45,863 nt of DNA from Paracoccaceae bacterium (GCA_019429405.1 JAHYIZ010000022.1:1-45863), one strand, 5' to 3'. Counted from the first letter of the stretch, positions 36,179 through 45,746 are shown. Notes: generated by a model not told the origin, from the letters alone. Made by a program: numbers and translations.

Positions 36179-37465
36179 TCAAAGTTCTTCCAGGCCACAC
36201 CAGCGCGCGATGAACAGCGCCGTGGTCTGGGTGACGCGGCGAACCGAGTCCAGATCGACCCGTTCGTTGAAGCCATGAATGGCCTCGGCGCGGGGGCCGT
36301 AGACCAGCGCGGGGGTATCGGCATAAAGACCGAAGAAGCGCGCGTCGGTGGTGGCGGTGATGGCAACCTTGTCCAGATCGGCCCCGGTGACGGCGCGGTG
36401 CGCGCCTTGCAGCGCCGCAATGGCGGGTGCGGCGCCTTCGTGGTCGGCCAGCGCGTAACCTTCGGCGAAAAAGCCGTGATAGATAATTTCGGGGGCGTTG
36501 TTGCGCAGGAACGCGTGGCTTTGGGCGGCCTCATGCAGCACCGCCTCGATCTCGCGGCGGGCATCAACCAGGCTCTGGCCGGGAAACAGCGCCATGCGCA
36601 CATCAAATACGCACCAGGCGGGCACCGAACTGGTCCAGTCGCCCCCCGAAATCTTGCCGATATTTAGGTTCAGCGCGTGGTCGTGGCCCTGATAGGCGGC
36701 GTGGCGGCAGGCAGGAGCGTTCCAGCGCGCTTCCATCTGGTGCAGGGCGTCGATCAGCGGCAGCGCCGCCTCGATCGCATTGGCACCGCTGCCGGCATAG
36801 GCCACATGCACCGGAATGCCCTTCAGATGCACCTGAAACCAGATCACCCCCAGTTGCGCCGTCACCAGCGCCTCGGCAAAGGGTTCGGGGATCAGCGCGG
36901 CATCGGCGCGGTAGCCGCGTTGCAGGCAGGCAAGCGCGCCGTTGCCGGTGCATTCCTCCTCGACAACCGATTGCAGATGCACATCGGCGGCGGGAGCAAA
37001 GCCGATACGGGCCAGTGCCTCCAGTGCATAAAGGTTGCTGGCAAGCCCCGCTTTCATGTCGCCAGCGCCGCGGCCATACATCCAGCCGTCATCAATGCGC
37101 GGCGACCACGGCGGGCTGTCCCACATGTCCAAGGGCCCGGTGGGCACCACATCGACATGGCCGTTCAAAATAAGGCTCTTGCCGGTTCCGCTGCGGCTGC
37201 GGCGGGTGCCGACCACGTTCACTGCATCATCGTAGGTGCCGATGACCGGCGAAAAGCCGGGCAGATGCGCGATGTCCTCGATGCGCACCTGCCAGCGGTC
37301 AACATCCAGCCCGTGCGCCGCCATTGCGGCAGCCATGAACGCTTGCGCTGCCTGCTCGTTGCCGCGGGTCGAGGGGTACGCGCAGAGTTCCGCAAGAAAT
37401 GCGACCTCGTCGTCAAAGACAGCATCGACTGCGTGCAAAATGGTGGCCTGGTGCTTGCTGTCCAC
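36179..37465 (-). CDS. M20-family metallopeptidase/deacylase (ArgE/DapE type)
   Basis: A 428-residue dinuclear-zinc hydrolase. Ligands visible: His103 (LNGHVDVVP), Asp136 (GRGAGDMKAG), the catalytic and metal Glu169-Glu170 (SVVEEECTG), and His397 near the end (IHGFNERV). The lid/dimerisation domain lies about 200-310. Family members remove N-acyl, N-carbamoyl or N-succinyl groups from amino acids; here it probably removes such a group before transamination. It starts with GTG at 37465, 12 nt after the CoA-transferase B gene, and no ATG fits. Confidence 0.88.
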   Translation of the reverse strand: MDSKHQATILHAVDAVFDDEVAFLAELCAYPSTRGNEQAAQAFMAAAMAAHGLDVDRWQVRIEDIAHLPGFSPVIGTYDDAVNVVGTRRSRSGTGKSLILNGHVDVVPTGPLDMWDSPPWSPRIDDGWMYGRGAGDMKAGLASNLYALEALARIGFAPAADVHLQSVVEEECTGNGALACLQRGYRADAALIPEPFAEALVTAQLGVIWFQVHLKGIPVHVAYAGSGANAIEAALPLIDALHQMEARWNAPACRHAAYQGHDHALNLNIGKISGGDWTSSVPAWCVFDVRMALFPGQSLVDARREIEAVLHEAAQSHAFLRNNAPEIIYHGFFAEGYALADHEGAAPAIAALQGAHRAVTGADLDKVAITATTDARFFGLYADTPALVYGPRAEAIHGFNERVDLDSVRRVTQTTALFIARWCGLEEL

Positions 37466-37477
37466 GTCCGGGGCCTT

Positions 37478-38134
37478 TCAGAATCTGGGAAGCGGGGTTT
37501 GCGGCACGATCAATGGTGCGCCGGTGGCGGCGATGACCTGCGCAACCGTCACGCCTTCGGCCAACTCGCTCAGGCGCAGACCCTCGGGGGTGACATCGCA
37601 GACCGCCATATCGGTGAAGATGCGCTGCACGCAGCCGGGCGCGGTCAGTGGCAAGGTGCAACGCACCACGATCTTCGGGGCACCATGCTTGTCGGTGTGG
37701 GTCGTGATCACCGCCACCTTTCGGGCTTTTTGCGCCAGTTCAATCGCGCCGCCCGCGCCCGGCGTCAGGCGGCCCGGAATGATCCAGTTGGCAAGATCGC
37801 CGTTGGCCGCCACCTCAAACGCTCCGAGAAAGGTCAGATCCAGCCGACCACCGCGCACGATGGCAAATGAAACGGCACTGTCGAAATACGCGGTACCCGG
37901 CAGCGGTGACACATAGGCCCCGCCCGCGTCGATCAGGTTGCGGTCGGCATTCGCACGGTCGCGTACCGGGCCGACCCCGGCAATGCCGTTTTCCGAGTGC
38001 AGGCAGACCGCCAGATCGGCGGGCACATATTTCAGCACTTGGGTCGGCAGCCCGATCCCGAGATTGACGGTCATGCCCGCGCCGATGTCGCGCGCGGCGC
38101 GGCGAAGCATGCGTTCTCTAGCGTTCAACGACAC
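37478..38134 (-). CDS. 3-oxoacid CoA-transferase, subunit B
   Basis: A 218-residue subunit with the catalytic Glu48 in HSENGIAGVGP, the NLGIGLPT start motif, and GAGGAIELAQKARKV in the middle. Family I CoA transferases (ScoB, PcaJ, AtoA) move CoA from succinyl-CoA or acetyl-CoA to a 3-oxo acid. It starts with GTG at 38134, overlapping the subunit A gene by 17 nt, which indicates tight translational coupling. The exact acid is not readable. Confidence 0.92.
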   Translation of the reverse strand: MSLNARERMLRRAARDIGAGMTVNLGIGLPTQVLKYVPADLAVCLHSENGIAGVGPVRDRANADRNLIDAGGAYVSPLPGTAYFDSAVSFAIVRGGRLDLTFLGAFEVAANGDLANWIIPGRLTPGAGGAIELAQKARKVAVITTHTDKHGAPKIVVRCTLPLTAPGCVQRIFTDMAVCDVTPEGLRLSELAEGVTVAQVIAATGAPLIVPQTPLPRF

Positions 38135-38810
38135 CGTAGACCTCCGAAAGTTCGGGCAAGGCGACGACCAGATCGACGAAAGGTCCTGGGGTGTGCACGT
38201 CGTCCGGGGCGATGCCGCCCGGCGCCAGCACCGTTTCGGCCTCGGCGATGGTTGTTTTGGCTGCCATGGCGATCAGCGGGTTGAAGTTGCACGCCGTGGC
38301 CGCATAGCGCAGATTGCCGAAAGTGTCGGCGTCGGCGGCGTGCACCAGCGCGAAATCGGCCCCAAGCGCGGTTTCCAGAATACCCGACCTGTCGCCGACG
38401 CGAACTTCGGGCTTGCCCTCGGCCATCAGGGTGCCAACACCGATATCGCTGACAAAGCCCAGCATCCCGGCCCCGGCGCAGCGGATGCGCTCGGCCAGAA
38501 TGCCCTGCGGCACGAATTCGACGCTGATCCGGCCGTCGTTCATCATCTGCATAGCGCGCGGATTCAGCCCGATATGCGAGGTAATCAGCCGCGCCACCTG
38601 ACCATTTTCCAAAAGCCAGTCCACCCCCATGCCGGTTTCGTTGGCATCGTTCTTGATGATCGTCAGGCCTTTTTGCCCCTGCCGCACCAACTCGCGGATC
38701 AGGCAGAACGGCGTGCCGGGCACCCCGAAGCCGCCCAGCATGATGCGCGCGCCGTCGGGGATGCGGGCAATGGCCTCGGCCATGTCGCAGGTTTTGTCGA
38801 GCAGCGGCAT
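38118..38810 (-). CDS. 3-oxoacid CoA-transferase, subunit A
   Basis: A 230-residue partner subunit. It has the GGFGVPGTPFCLIREL glycine motif (27-42), the EFVPQGILAERIRCAGAG stretch and GGIAPDDVHTPG near the end. It resembles ScoA and PcaI equally to my eye. It begins within the stop codon of the aminotransferase gene (TGATG). A succinyl-CoA donor would tie the pathway to the TCA cycle. Confidence 0.92.
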   Translation of the reverse strand: MPLLDKTCDMAEAIARIPDGARIMLGGFGVPGTPFCLIRELVRQGQKGLTIIKNDANETGMGVDWLLENGQVARLITSHIGLNPRAMQMMNDGRISVEFVPQGILAERIRCAGAGMLGFVSDIGVGTLMAEGKPEVRVGDRSGILETALGADFALVHAADADTFGNLRYAATACNFNPLIAMAAKTTIAEAETVLAPGGIAPDDVHTPGPFVDLVVALPELSEVYGVVER

Positions 38811-40168
38811 CAGCGGTTGACCGGCAGGTTCATCTCTGCGGCCAGCGCCTCAAGGCTTTCGGTCAGCGCGCCGATGATCTCATCAATCTGGGCGCGGGTG
38901 ATGATCAGCGGCGGGCAGACGAGGAAATGGTCGCCCTCATGGCCGCCACGGGTGCGCCGCGCATAGATGATCAGCCCGCGCTCGTAAGCCAGATCCACCA
39001 GCCGCGTGAATGCGTTCAACCGCTTGGGCAACGGCTCCATTGTGGCGCGGTCACCGACCAGTTCGAAGGCCAGCAGCAAGCCCTTGCCGCGCACGTCGCC
39101 GATGAAGGGAAAGTGGTCCATCAACCCGGTCAGCCGGGCCTTCAGCACCTCGCCCATGGCGGCGGCATTTTCGATAAGGTTTTCGCGCTGCAACACCTCC
39201 AGCACCGCCACACCGGCGGAACAGGCCAGCGGGTTGCCGGCATAGGTGAAGCCGTGCTGAAAGCCGCCGGCCCCCAGCACCGCATCCACGATTCCGCGTT
39301 TGGCCACCATCGCGCCCAGCGGCGCATAGCCTGCGGCAAAGCCCTTGGACAGCGCCACGATATCGGGGGTGATGCCCCAGTGCTCCGATGCGACGAACTT
39401 GCCGGTGCGCCCGGCGCCGGTCATCACCTCGTCATAGATCAGCAGAATGCCGAATTCGTCACAGATTTCGCGGATGCGGGCATAATAGCTGTCGGGCGCC
39501 ACCAGCGCGCCGGTCGAGGCGCCGCCGACCGGCTCCATGATGAAGGCCAGCACCGTTTCGGGGCCTTGCGCGATGATCTCGGCGCGCAGCATTTCGGCGT
39601 ATTTCAGGCCGCGCGCCGCATCGTCGAGGTTGTCGTTGTCCAGATAGCAGCGTGGTGCAGCGATTTTTGGCATGGCCCGCATCATCGGCGCGAAAGGCTC
39701 GGTCAGTGGGTCGTAGCCGGTCAGCGCCAGCGCGCCCAGGGTGCAGCCGTGATACGAAGGATAGCGCGAGATAACCTTCCAGCGCCCGGCCTGCCCCTGG
39801 GTCAGCGCATATTGCCGTGCCAGCTTGAGGGTGCTTTCCACCGCCTCTGAGCCGCCCGAGACGAAGAACACCCGGTCCAGCCCTGCGGGCATCAGATCGG
39901 CCGTCATCTGCGCCAGTCTTTCCGCCGGCTCGGTCTGGAAGTGCAACCGATAGCCGAAGGTCGCCTTGTCCATCTGCGCCTTCATCGCTGCCAGCACATG
40001 CGGGTTGGAGTGGCCGATATTGCTGACCATCGCCCCGCTGGAGCCATCAAGGTAGCGTTTGCCCGTGGTGTCGTAGAGATAGATCCCCTCGGCGTGGTCC
40101 AGCATCGGGCGAAGGGTGCCCGACTGGTAGAACAGGTTGGATGGCCGGGGCATGGCAGCGGTGGTCAT
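38810..40168 (-). CDS. Class III pyridoxal-phosphate aminotransferase
   Basis: A 452-residue fold-type I omega/beta-aminotransferase. [17 protein letters not shown] binds the cofactor phosphate, [13 protein letters not shown] stacks on the ring, Asp246 lies in [14 protein letters not shown], and Lys275 in [16 protein letters not shown] forms the Schiff base. Family members act on beta-alanine, taurine, GABA, beta-amino acids or diamines. Followed directly by a CoA transferase, a product with a 3-oxo acid group, hence a beta-amino acid substrate, is the simplest reading but is inference. It overlaps the ABC ATPase stop as ATGA. Confidence 0.9.
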   Translation of the reverse strand: MTTAAMPRPSNLFYQSGTLRPMLDHAEGIYLYDTTGKRYLDGSSGAMVSNIGHSNPHVLAAMKAQMDKATFGYRLHFQTEPAERLAQMTADLMPAGLDRVFFVSGGSEAVESTLKLARQYALTQGQAGRWKVISRYPSYHGCTLGALALTGYDPLTEPFAPMMRAMPKIAAPRCYLDNDNLDDAARGLKYAEMLRAEIIAQGPETVLAFIMEPVGGASTGALVAPDSYYARIREICDEFGILLIYDEVMTGAGRTGKFVASEHWGITPDIVALSKGFAAGYAPLGAMVAKRGIVDAVLGAGGFQHGFTYAGNPLACSAGVAVLEVLQRENLIENAAAMGEVLKARLTGLMDHFPFIGDVRGKGLLLAFELVGDRATMEPLPKRLNAFTRLVDLAYERGLIIYARRTRGGHEGDHFLVCPPLIITRAQIDEIIGALTESLEALAAEMNLPVNR

Positions 40169-40935
40169 TGAGCATTTCCTTGCAGGTGCTTGCGCAGAAA
40201 GTTCTTGGTGCGCTCGTGTTTGGGCGTGCGAAAGATCACCTCAGGCGGGCCTTCCTCGACCACCACCCCCTGATCCATGAACAGCACGCGGTCGCAGACA
40301 TCCTGCGCAAAGCCCATCTCATGCGTGACGATGATCATTGTCATATGTTCCTCGGCGAGCTTTTTCATCGCCAGGTTGACCTCTTCGACAAGCTCGGGAT
40401 CAAGCGCCGATGTGACCTCGTCAAACAGCATCACCTTGGGCTCCATCGCCAGCGCGCGGGCAATCGCCACGCGCTGTTTCTGGCCGCCCGAAAGTTGCGA
40501 GGGGTAATAGTCGATCCGGTCCAGCATGCCGACATGGGCCAGCTCGCGCTCGGCCAGCGCGTTCGCCTCGGCATCCGACAGCTTTTTGAGCATCTTCGGC
40601 GCCAGCGTGATGTTGCCGCGCACCGTCAGATGCGGGAACAGATTGAAGTGCTGGAACACCATGCCGATCTGCTGGCGCATCTGGTTGATGTGCCGCTCGT
40701 ACTGGCGCGGCGGCAGCGGCTTGTTCACCTGCATGTCCTCCAGCCAGACCTCGCCTTTGGTCAGCGGGTCCAGATCGTTGATGGCGCGCAGAAGCGTTGA
40801 TTTGCCAGAGCCACTGGGGCCGATGATCGCCACGATCTGCCCCTTCTGCACTTGCAGGCTGATGTCCTTGAGCACTTCCAGCGTGCCGTAGCTTTTGGCG
40901 GCGTGGCGGATATCGATGAATGGCTTCTCGGTCAT
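40165..40935 (-). CDS. Polar-amino-acid ABC transporter ATP-binding protein
   Basis: A 256-residue ATPase of the GlnQ/HisP type. Walker [10 protein letters not shown] (39-47), signature [17 protein letters not shown], Walker [15 protein letters not shown], and the switch His in [11 protein letters not shown]. It energises the two HisM-type permeases encoded upstream. It starts 19 nt after the second permease gene. Confidence 0.95.
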   Translation of the reverse strand: MTEKPFIDIRHAAKSYGTLEVLKDISLQVQKGQIVAIIGPSGSGKSTLLRAINDLDPLTKGEVWLEDMQVNKPLPPRQYERHINQMRQQIGMVFQHFNLFPHLTVRGNITLAPKMLKKLSDAEANALAERELAHVGMLDRIDYYPSQLSGGQKQRVAIARALAMEPKVMLFDEVTSALDPELVEEVNLAMKKLAEEHMTMIIVTHEMGFAQDVCDRVLFMDQGVVVEEGPPEVIFRTPKHERTKNFLRKHLQGNAQ

Positions 40936-40954
40936 GGGTGTCTCCGTAATCGCC

Positions 40955-41611
40955 TTACCGGGCCAACTGGATGCGGCGTTCGATGTGGCGCAGACCAGCC
41001 TCGAGCACGAGGTTTATGAGGTAGTAACAGGCCGCGGCGGCCAGATAGAATTCGAACGGATGGAAGGTCTTGGAGATCGCAAGTTGGGCGGTCAGCGTCA
41101 GTTCGGTCACGCCGATCACCGAAACCAGCGCGGAATCCTTCAAGAGCGCGATCATGTTGTTGCCGATCGGCGGGATCACCGAGCGCACCGCCTGCGGCAC
41201 CACGATCCGCGCGATGGTCTGCACCCGGCTCAAGCCCAGCGTGCGCGCGCCCTCGTACTGGCCGCGGTCCACCGCAACGATGCCGGCCTGAATGATGTCG
41301 GAGTTGTAGACCGCGAAATGAAGCCCCAACCCGATCACGCCGGCCACGAAAGCAGGCAGGTCGATTCCGATCTGAATCAGCCCAAAATAGATCAGGAACA
41401 GTTGCAGCAGAAGCGGCGTTCCCATGAACAGCCAGGCAAACAGCCGGAATGGATAGCGCAGCAATGCGGGGCCATAAAGCGCGATCACTGCGAGAAGAAT
41501 GCCAGCGACAAAGCTGAGGACCGCAGCAGCGGCGGTAATTGCAATTGTCCAGCCCGAGCCGATCAGCAGCAGCGTGAAGTAGCTGGGCACAATGGTGAAA
41601 TCAAGACCCAT
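40955..41611 (-). CDS. Amino-acid-type ABC transporter permease (second)
   Basis: A 218-residue HisM/GlnP-family permease with five membrane segments and the EAA loop [26 protein letters not shown], the contact for the ATPase (about 132-157). It forms the channel with the permease encoded just before it. A 30-nt gap separates the two genes. Confidence 0.93.
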   Translation of the reverse strand: MGLDFTIVPSYFTLLLIGSGWTIAITAAAAVLSFVAGILLAVIALYGPALLRYPFRLFAWLFMGTPLLLQLFLIYFGLIQIGIDLPAFVAGVIGLGLHFAVYNSDIIQAGIVAVDRGQYEGARTLGLSRVQTIARIVVPQAVRSVIPPIGNNMIALLKDSALVSVIGVTELTLTAQLAISKTFHPFEFYLAAAACYYLINLVLEAGLRHIERRIQLAR

Positions 41612-41641
41612 GCCGGCCTCCGCCTGGGGGGAAAAGCCCGC

Positions 41642-42289
41642 TCATGTGATCCGCGCCCTGCGGTCGAGCCAGTTGACGCCTAGCCCGGTCACATAAATGA
41701 TCACCATGTAGATAACCCCCGCCAGAAAGAACATTTCGAACGGTTTGTAGGTAGAGCCGATGTAGCGCTGCGCGGTATAGGTCAGTTCCACCACGGAAAT
41801 TGCCGCCACCAGCGCGGTGCCCTTTATCAGCGCGTTGATGTTCACCCCCAGCGGGCGGATCATCAGCCGCGCCGCCTGCGGCAGGATCACCTTGCGCATC
41901 GTCTCGGACCGGCTGAGGCCAAGCGTGCGCGCCGCCTCGGTCTGACCCCGGTCCACCGCGATTATCGCACCGCGAATGGTTTCCGTCATGTAAGCGCCGA
42001 TATTGACCCCAAGCCCGATCACCCCAGCCCCGAACGCGTCAAGCTGGATGCCGATCTGTGGGCCGCCAAAATAGAGGATGAAGATCTGGATCAGCGCAGG
42101 GGTGCCACGAAACACGCTGACATAACTCGCCCCCAGCGCGCGCAGCACCGTGCTGCGCGACAGCCGCGCCGCAGCCCCCAGCGCACCGCAGCCAAGGCCG
42201 AGCGCGGTGGTCAGCACCGAAAGCTCAAGCGTCACCAGCGCGGCTTTCAGAAAGAACGGGTAGACGCGCAACATCAGGTCGAAATCCAT
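41642..42289 (-). CDS. Amino-acid-type ABC transporter permease (first)
   Basis: A 215-residue HisM/GlnP-family permease, five membrane segments, EAA loop [20 protein letters not shown] then VILPQAAR. ATG 42289 is chosen because it follows the creatininase-family stop by one base; an upstream in-frame ATG would lie inside that gene. The two permeases differ enough to form a heterodimer. Confidence 0.92.
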   Translation of the reverse strand: MDFDLMLRVYPFFLKAALVTLELSVLTTALGLGCGALGAAARLSRSTVLRALGASYVSVFRGTPALIQIFILYFGGPQIGIQLDAFGAGVIGLGVNIGAYMTETIRGAIIAVDRGQTEAARTLGLSRSETMRKVILPQAARLMIRPLGVNINALIKGTALVAAISVVELTYTAQRYIGSTYKPFEMFFLAGVIYMVIIYVTGLGVNWLDRRARIT

Positions 42290-42290
42290 G

Positions 42291-43100
42291 CTACACCCCC
42301 GGATCGGGCGCGTGATGGTCAACCCGCGGCAAAATCGGCAGCGCCCGGATTTCGCGGATCAATGCGGTGGTTTCCTCGATCGCCGCTTGCAGAAACCTGC
42401 GGCCGGTTTCGGCGTCGGCCACGGTCGGGTCGCCCATGGTGCCGTCGGGCGAAACCTCGGACCACCAGCGCATCAGCATCGCGGCGCTGCCACCCGCCGC
42501 GAGATCAAGGTTGAAAAACTTGCTGGCGGGGTTGTGCACCACCTGTTTTGCGGCGCGGCCCAGGTTCACCCGCTCGGGGTGCAGATGCATATACATCGCC
42601 GCCTCGAACTCGCCCGCATGCGCAATGCCGCCAATTTCGGATTTGCGCATCGCGTTGATGCGCGCCGAGATCAGGTTCCAGTACGAGGCCGACACGCAGA
42701 TGATGCCGGTTTCGATCACCGTCTTGCGCGCCGCGAGGTCGAGCACAGGATGGTTCGAACCGTGCGAGTTGAGCAACAGGATACGGCGAAAGCCGTGATG
42801 CGCCAAAGATTTTGTGATGTCGGTGACAAAGGCAAGCAGGGTTTCAGGCTGAATCCAGATGACGCCGGGAAAATCCTTGTGGTGCTCATTGAACCCGTAG
42901 GGCACCGGCGGCATTACGAAAACCTCGTCAGGTGCCGCTGCCGCCACGCCCTCGGCCACCGCCATGCCCAGCACCGTGTCGGTATCGAGCGGCATGTGGG
43001 GCCCGTGATCTTCAGTGGCCGACACGTTCAGGATCACCACCCGGTCCTTGTCGGCGTCGCGCACCTGTTCCCAGGTCAGATGTCCATAGGTTGGGGTCAT
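42291..43100 (-). CDS. Creatininase-family amidohydrolase
   Basis: A 269-residue metal-dependent amidohydrolase. Metal and catalytic residues by position: Glu30 and His32 in NVSATEDHGPHMPLDTD, Asp41, His113 in LLNSHGSNHP, and Glu164 in HAGEFEAAMY. Members open cyclic amides (creatinine) or hydrolyse other small amides such as formylamides. Set between the substrate-binding protein and the permease genes, it probably acts on the imported compound itself. ATG 43100 is used; a longer frame adds six residues. Confidence 0.88.
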   Translation of the reverse strand: MTPTYGHLTWEQVRDADKDRVVILNVSATEDHGPHMPLDTDTVLGMAVAEGVAAAAPDEVFVMPPVPYGFNEHHKDFPGVIWIQPETLLAFVTDITKSLAHHGFRRILLLNSHGSNHPVLDLAARKTVIETGIICVSASYWNLISARINAMRKSEIGGIAHAGEFEAAMYMHLHPERVNLGRAAKQVVHNPASKFFNLDLAAGGSAAMLMRWWSEVSPDGTMGDPTVADAETGRRFLQAAIEETTALIREIRALPILPRVDHHAPDPGV

Positions 43101-43181
43101 GGCATAGCTCCGCCGCACCGGGGGTCAGGGGGGGCGCCCGCATGGCGCCTGGCCATGCGGGCGGTCGCGGTCATAGTGCGG

Positions 43182-43967
43182 TCAGCGGATGTCGCCGCCA
43201 ACCCATTCGTTGGCGATCGTCAGATAGGTGCCGTCGGCTTGCATGGCGTCGAGCGCTTCTTGCATCGCGGCAATCAGTTTCGGGCTGCCCTGGCGGATGG
43301 CGATACCGGCGCCGATCGTGCCGGTGACCAGATCGGGGACCACGGCCAGGTCGTAGCTGCCTTCCTTCATCGCCAGAATCACCGGGATCGAGTCGTTGAC
43401 GATTGCGTCAACGCGGCCATTATCCAGCTCCATCAGCAGTTCGGGCAGACCCTTGTAGGTGCGCAGCTTGTAGCCCTGTTCGCGCGCCCATTGCTCATGG
43501 GTTTCGCCCAAGGTCACGCCCACCGTCACATCACCGAGTTGCGCGACACTGACAATCGGCGAGCCGGCCTTGGTGAAGATCGCGCGTTTCGTATTGTAGT
43601 ATGGGCCGACAAAATCGACCACCTGGGCGCGCTCTTCAGTGATCGACATCGACCCGACGATGGCATCGTATTTGTTCGCCAGCAGCCCGGCGATGATGCC
43701 ATCCCAGGCGGTGGTGACGATCTCGACCTTGATCCCCATGCGGCGGCCGATTTCGGCGCCAATCGCCGGGTCAAAGCCGACAACCTCGTTCTTTTCATTG
43801 ACAAAGTTGAACGGCGGATAGGCGCCGCTCATGGCAATGCGCATCACGCCCTTTTGCATGATGGTATCATATTCGTCGGCGCTGGCGGCGCCGGTGGTGG
43901 CAAGGGCTGCAACGGCAAGTGCCCCCGCGGTTACTGCGGTCTTGATGAAATTGTAAATCGTCGTCAT
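43182..43967 (-). CDS. Periplasmic amino-acid-type solute-binding protein
   Basis: A 261-residue family 3 binding protein. Signal peptide to about residue 30 (AASA|DEYDT). The mature domain has the SGAYPPFNFVNEKNEVVGFD opening, the lobe hinge GSMSITEERAQVVDFVGPYY, and GVTLGETHEQWA, all characteristic of polar-amino-acid binding proteins. It delivers the ligand to the two permeases. First gene of the minus-strand operon, divergent from the LysR gene. Confidence 0.93.
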   Translation of the reverse strand: MTTIYNFIKTAVTAGALAVAALATTGAASADEYDTIMQKGVMRIAMSGAYPPFNFVNEKNEVVGFDPAIGAEIGRRMGIKVEIVTTAWDGIIAGLLANKYDAIVGSMSITEERAQVVDFVGPYYNTKRAIFTKAGSPIVSVAQLGDVTVGVTLGETHEQWAREQGYKLRTYKGLPELLMELDNGRVDAIVNDSIPVILAMKEGSYDLAVVPDLVTGTIGAGIAIRQGSPKLIAAMQEALDAMQADGTYLTIANEWVGGDIR

Positions 43968-44075
43968 CGTGCATCCTTTCCCTGTCAGATGTATCGGTAG
44001 GAAGCCATCGGCCTTGCGCGGCGCGGTTCTTTGCTTCGGACAATTCAGTTGCACGGCAGACCAGGATATAGCAAA

Positions 44076-44092
44076 GAGATAATCGGTATCTC
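44076..44092. promoter_or_regulatory. Inverted repeat between the LysR regulator and the solute-binding protein gene
   Basis: GAGATA-N5-TATCTC, a perfect repeat ending 8 nt before the LysR start and about 110 nt upstream of the solute-binding protein start. Its position and size suit a LysR-type recognition site for autoregulation. It is a candidate only. Confidence 0.45.
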
Positions 44093-44100
44093 GACTATTG

Positions 44101-45066
44101 ATGAAATTGATGATGAAGCGATACGAACAGCGGTTTCCGTGGCATCTGGACTGGAATCTTCTGCGCACCTACATGGTCGTGGTGGACCAACGCGGCATTA
44201 CGCGGGCGGCGAATTTTCTGGGTGTCAGGCAGCCCACCATCAGCGCCGCGCTCAAGCGTCTGGAAGACACTATCGGCCAGAAATTGGTCGATCGGCGCCC
44301 CAGCCACTTCACGGTCACCGAAGCGGGGCAGATCCTGTATCGTGAATGCAGCACTGTGTTCGGCGCGGTGTCGCAACTCCCCGGTCTGCTCAATACCGCC
44401 GAGAACCGTGTCAGCGGCCATATCAACATCGTCATGACCAGCCATGTCGTCTGCAGGCATTTCGATGAGATCCTCGAAACCTTCAACAAGACCCACCCGG
44501 ACGCAACCTATTCGATTGTGGTGGCCGAAAGCTCGGATGTACTCAACCGGCTGCGCCAGAACCGCGCCACGCTGGGCATCTGTCTGATGCGCGAGCCCGA
44601 CCCTGTGCTGCAGGCACAGGTGCTGTTTCGCGAGTATTTCGGGCTTTACTGCGGGCCGCATCATCGCCTTTACGGCAAAGAGAAGATCAGGCTTTCCGAG
44701 TTGCAGGGCGAAAGCTCGGTCTCGTTCCAGACCGACGCGGAAAGCGGCCCGCTGCACTCGGTCACGCATTTGCGCGAACAGGCGTTGCTGCGCCCCGAGT
44801 TGAAGGGCATTTCGGCAAACCTGCCCGAGGTCAGGCGAATGATCGTTGCAGGGCTCGGCATCGGTGCCTTGCCGGTGCATGTGGCGCAGAGGGATGTTCA
44901 GGCCGGCAATCTCTGGCGGTTGCCGCCCTATACCGGCATCCCGGCGGTCGATGTGCACTTCGTCACCAACCCAAACCGCAGCGCCAACCCCGCGGAAAGC
45001 AAGCTGATTGCTGCCATCGACGACCTGATCCGGACCGTAAGGCTGGAGGAGCGGACCTATCAATGA
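44101..45066 (+). CDS. LysR-family transcriptional regulator
   Basis: A 321-residue regulator. Residues about 18-78 form the winged HTH (NLLRTYMVVVDQRGITRAAN then FLGVRQPTISAALKRLEDTI). The remainder is the two-lobed periplasmic-binding-like effector domain (INIVMTSHVVCRHF; LGICLMREPDPVLQAQ; MIVAGLGIGALPVHVA). Divergent from the transport/catabolic operon, it is the obvious candidate for its substrate-responsive activator. A cluster of possible starts exists (TTG 44098, ATG 44101, 44110, 44113). Confidence 0.92.
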   Translation: MKLMMKRYEQRFPWHLDWNLLRTYMVVVDQRGITRAANFLGVRQPTISAALKRLEDTIGQKLVDRRPSHFTVTEAGQILYRECSTVFGAVSQLPGLLNTAENRVSGHINIVMTSHVVCRHFDEILETFNKTHPDATYSIVVAESSDVLNRLRQNRATLGICLMREPDPVLQAQVLFREYFGLYCGPHHRLYGKEKIRLSELQGESSVSFQTDAESGPLHSVTHLREQALLRPELKGISANLPEVRRMIVAGLGIGALPVHVAQRDVQAGNLWRLPPYTGIPAVDVHFVTNPNRSANPAESKLIAAIDDLIRTVRLEERTYQ

Positions 45067-45080
45067 CGCGAAAAGAATAG

Positions 45081-45295
45081 CCCCTAGATTTGTAGACGCC
45101 TTGCTTGGTCATTTTGGGAGCAAGGAGGACGAGATGTCCGCAAACAAATTCGCAGACGAGTTCAAACGCGATGCTGTCGCTCAGGTCGAGGATCGGGGCT
45201 ACCCGGTGCGCGAGGTAGCCGAGCGGCTGGGGGTCAGCACCAAGTCGATCTACACATGGCCGACGCAGTTTATGCGGCCGGCCAAGGTGATCCAG
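45081..45295 (+). mobile_element. IS3-type element remnant, right copy of the direct repeat
   Basis: Same start as the left copy (CCCCTAGATTTGTAG, AGGAGG) but longer: from ATG 45134 it encodes 54 codons of orfA, including the HTH VREVAERLGVSTKSIYTW. It stops at 45295, where IS5-type sequence begins on the opposite strand. OrfB and the far end are absent. Like the left copy it is on the plus strand, so the two are in direct orientation. Confidence 0.78.
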
Positions 45296-45364
45296 GCGGG
45301 CGATGATGGCGGTATAGCAGCGGCGCGAGTCACAGGCTCCCTCGGCGGTCACCGTGCCGATCAT
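45296..45364 (-). pseudogene. IS5-family transposase fragment
   Basis: About 23 codons reading IGTVTAEGACDSRRCYTAII, closely matching the second catalytic Asp region of the intact transposase (VTADGAFDTRKCHDAI). No other part of this transposase is adjacent, so it is a relic joined to the IS3 remnant. Confidence 0.6.
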
Positions 45365-45422
45365 GTCGCCTCCTTCCCGCGATCACCCCCGCGAGGCACT
45401 CAATCCACCGCCAAACATCCCT

Positions 45423-45599
45423 TCAGCGGGCGGTGTTCTTGCAGGCCATGTTCATCGCGGGGCGATAGGTCTCTAGGTTGAGGCGCTCAAATTCCCCCTG
45501 AACCGACCGCACGTTGGCGCCAGCGGGCACACCGCCAAAGCGGGGCAAAAGCCACCGAGTTTTGAAAACTGTCCGGGCTCCGTATTTCTGATTGATTCT
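45423..45599 (-). other. 58-codon open fragment of unknown origin
   Basis: A frame without a start codon, bounded upstream by a stop at 45600. Its residues have a protein-like look (WLLPRFGGVPAGANVRSVQ, ending NMACKNTAR), but I do not recognise a family. It may be the tail of a broken gene. Between it and the IS630-type fragment (45600-45746) I see nothing else I can support. Confidence 0.3.
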
Positions 45600-45746
45600 C
45601 TATGCTATCGGTCACGCGCCAGTTTGAGCCAAAAAACCAGACCGGCCAGAGGTGCGCGCTGGCTGCTCTCGGGCTTTCAATTTGGCGTGTTCTTATCCGC
45701 CCACCGGCGCCAATGCTGCAGGCGCGATATTTTTGGTATACCGCCT

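Noticed and set aside
34871-45295. Composite transposon made by two intact IS3 copies
   Set aside because: Both flanking copies are truncated, differ by about 10%, and have no visible outer inverted repeats or target duplication; only remnants can be claimed.
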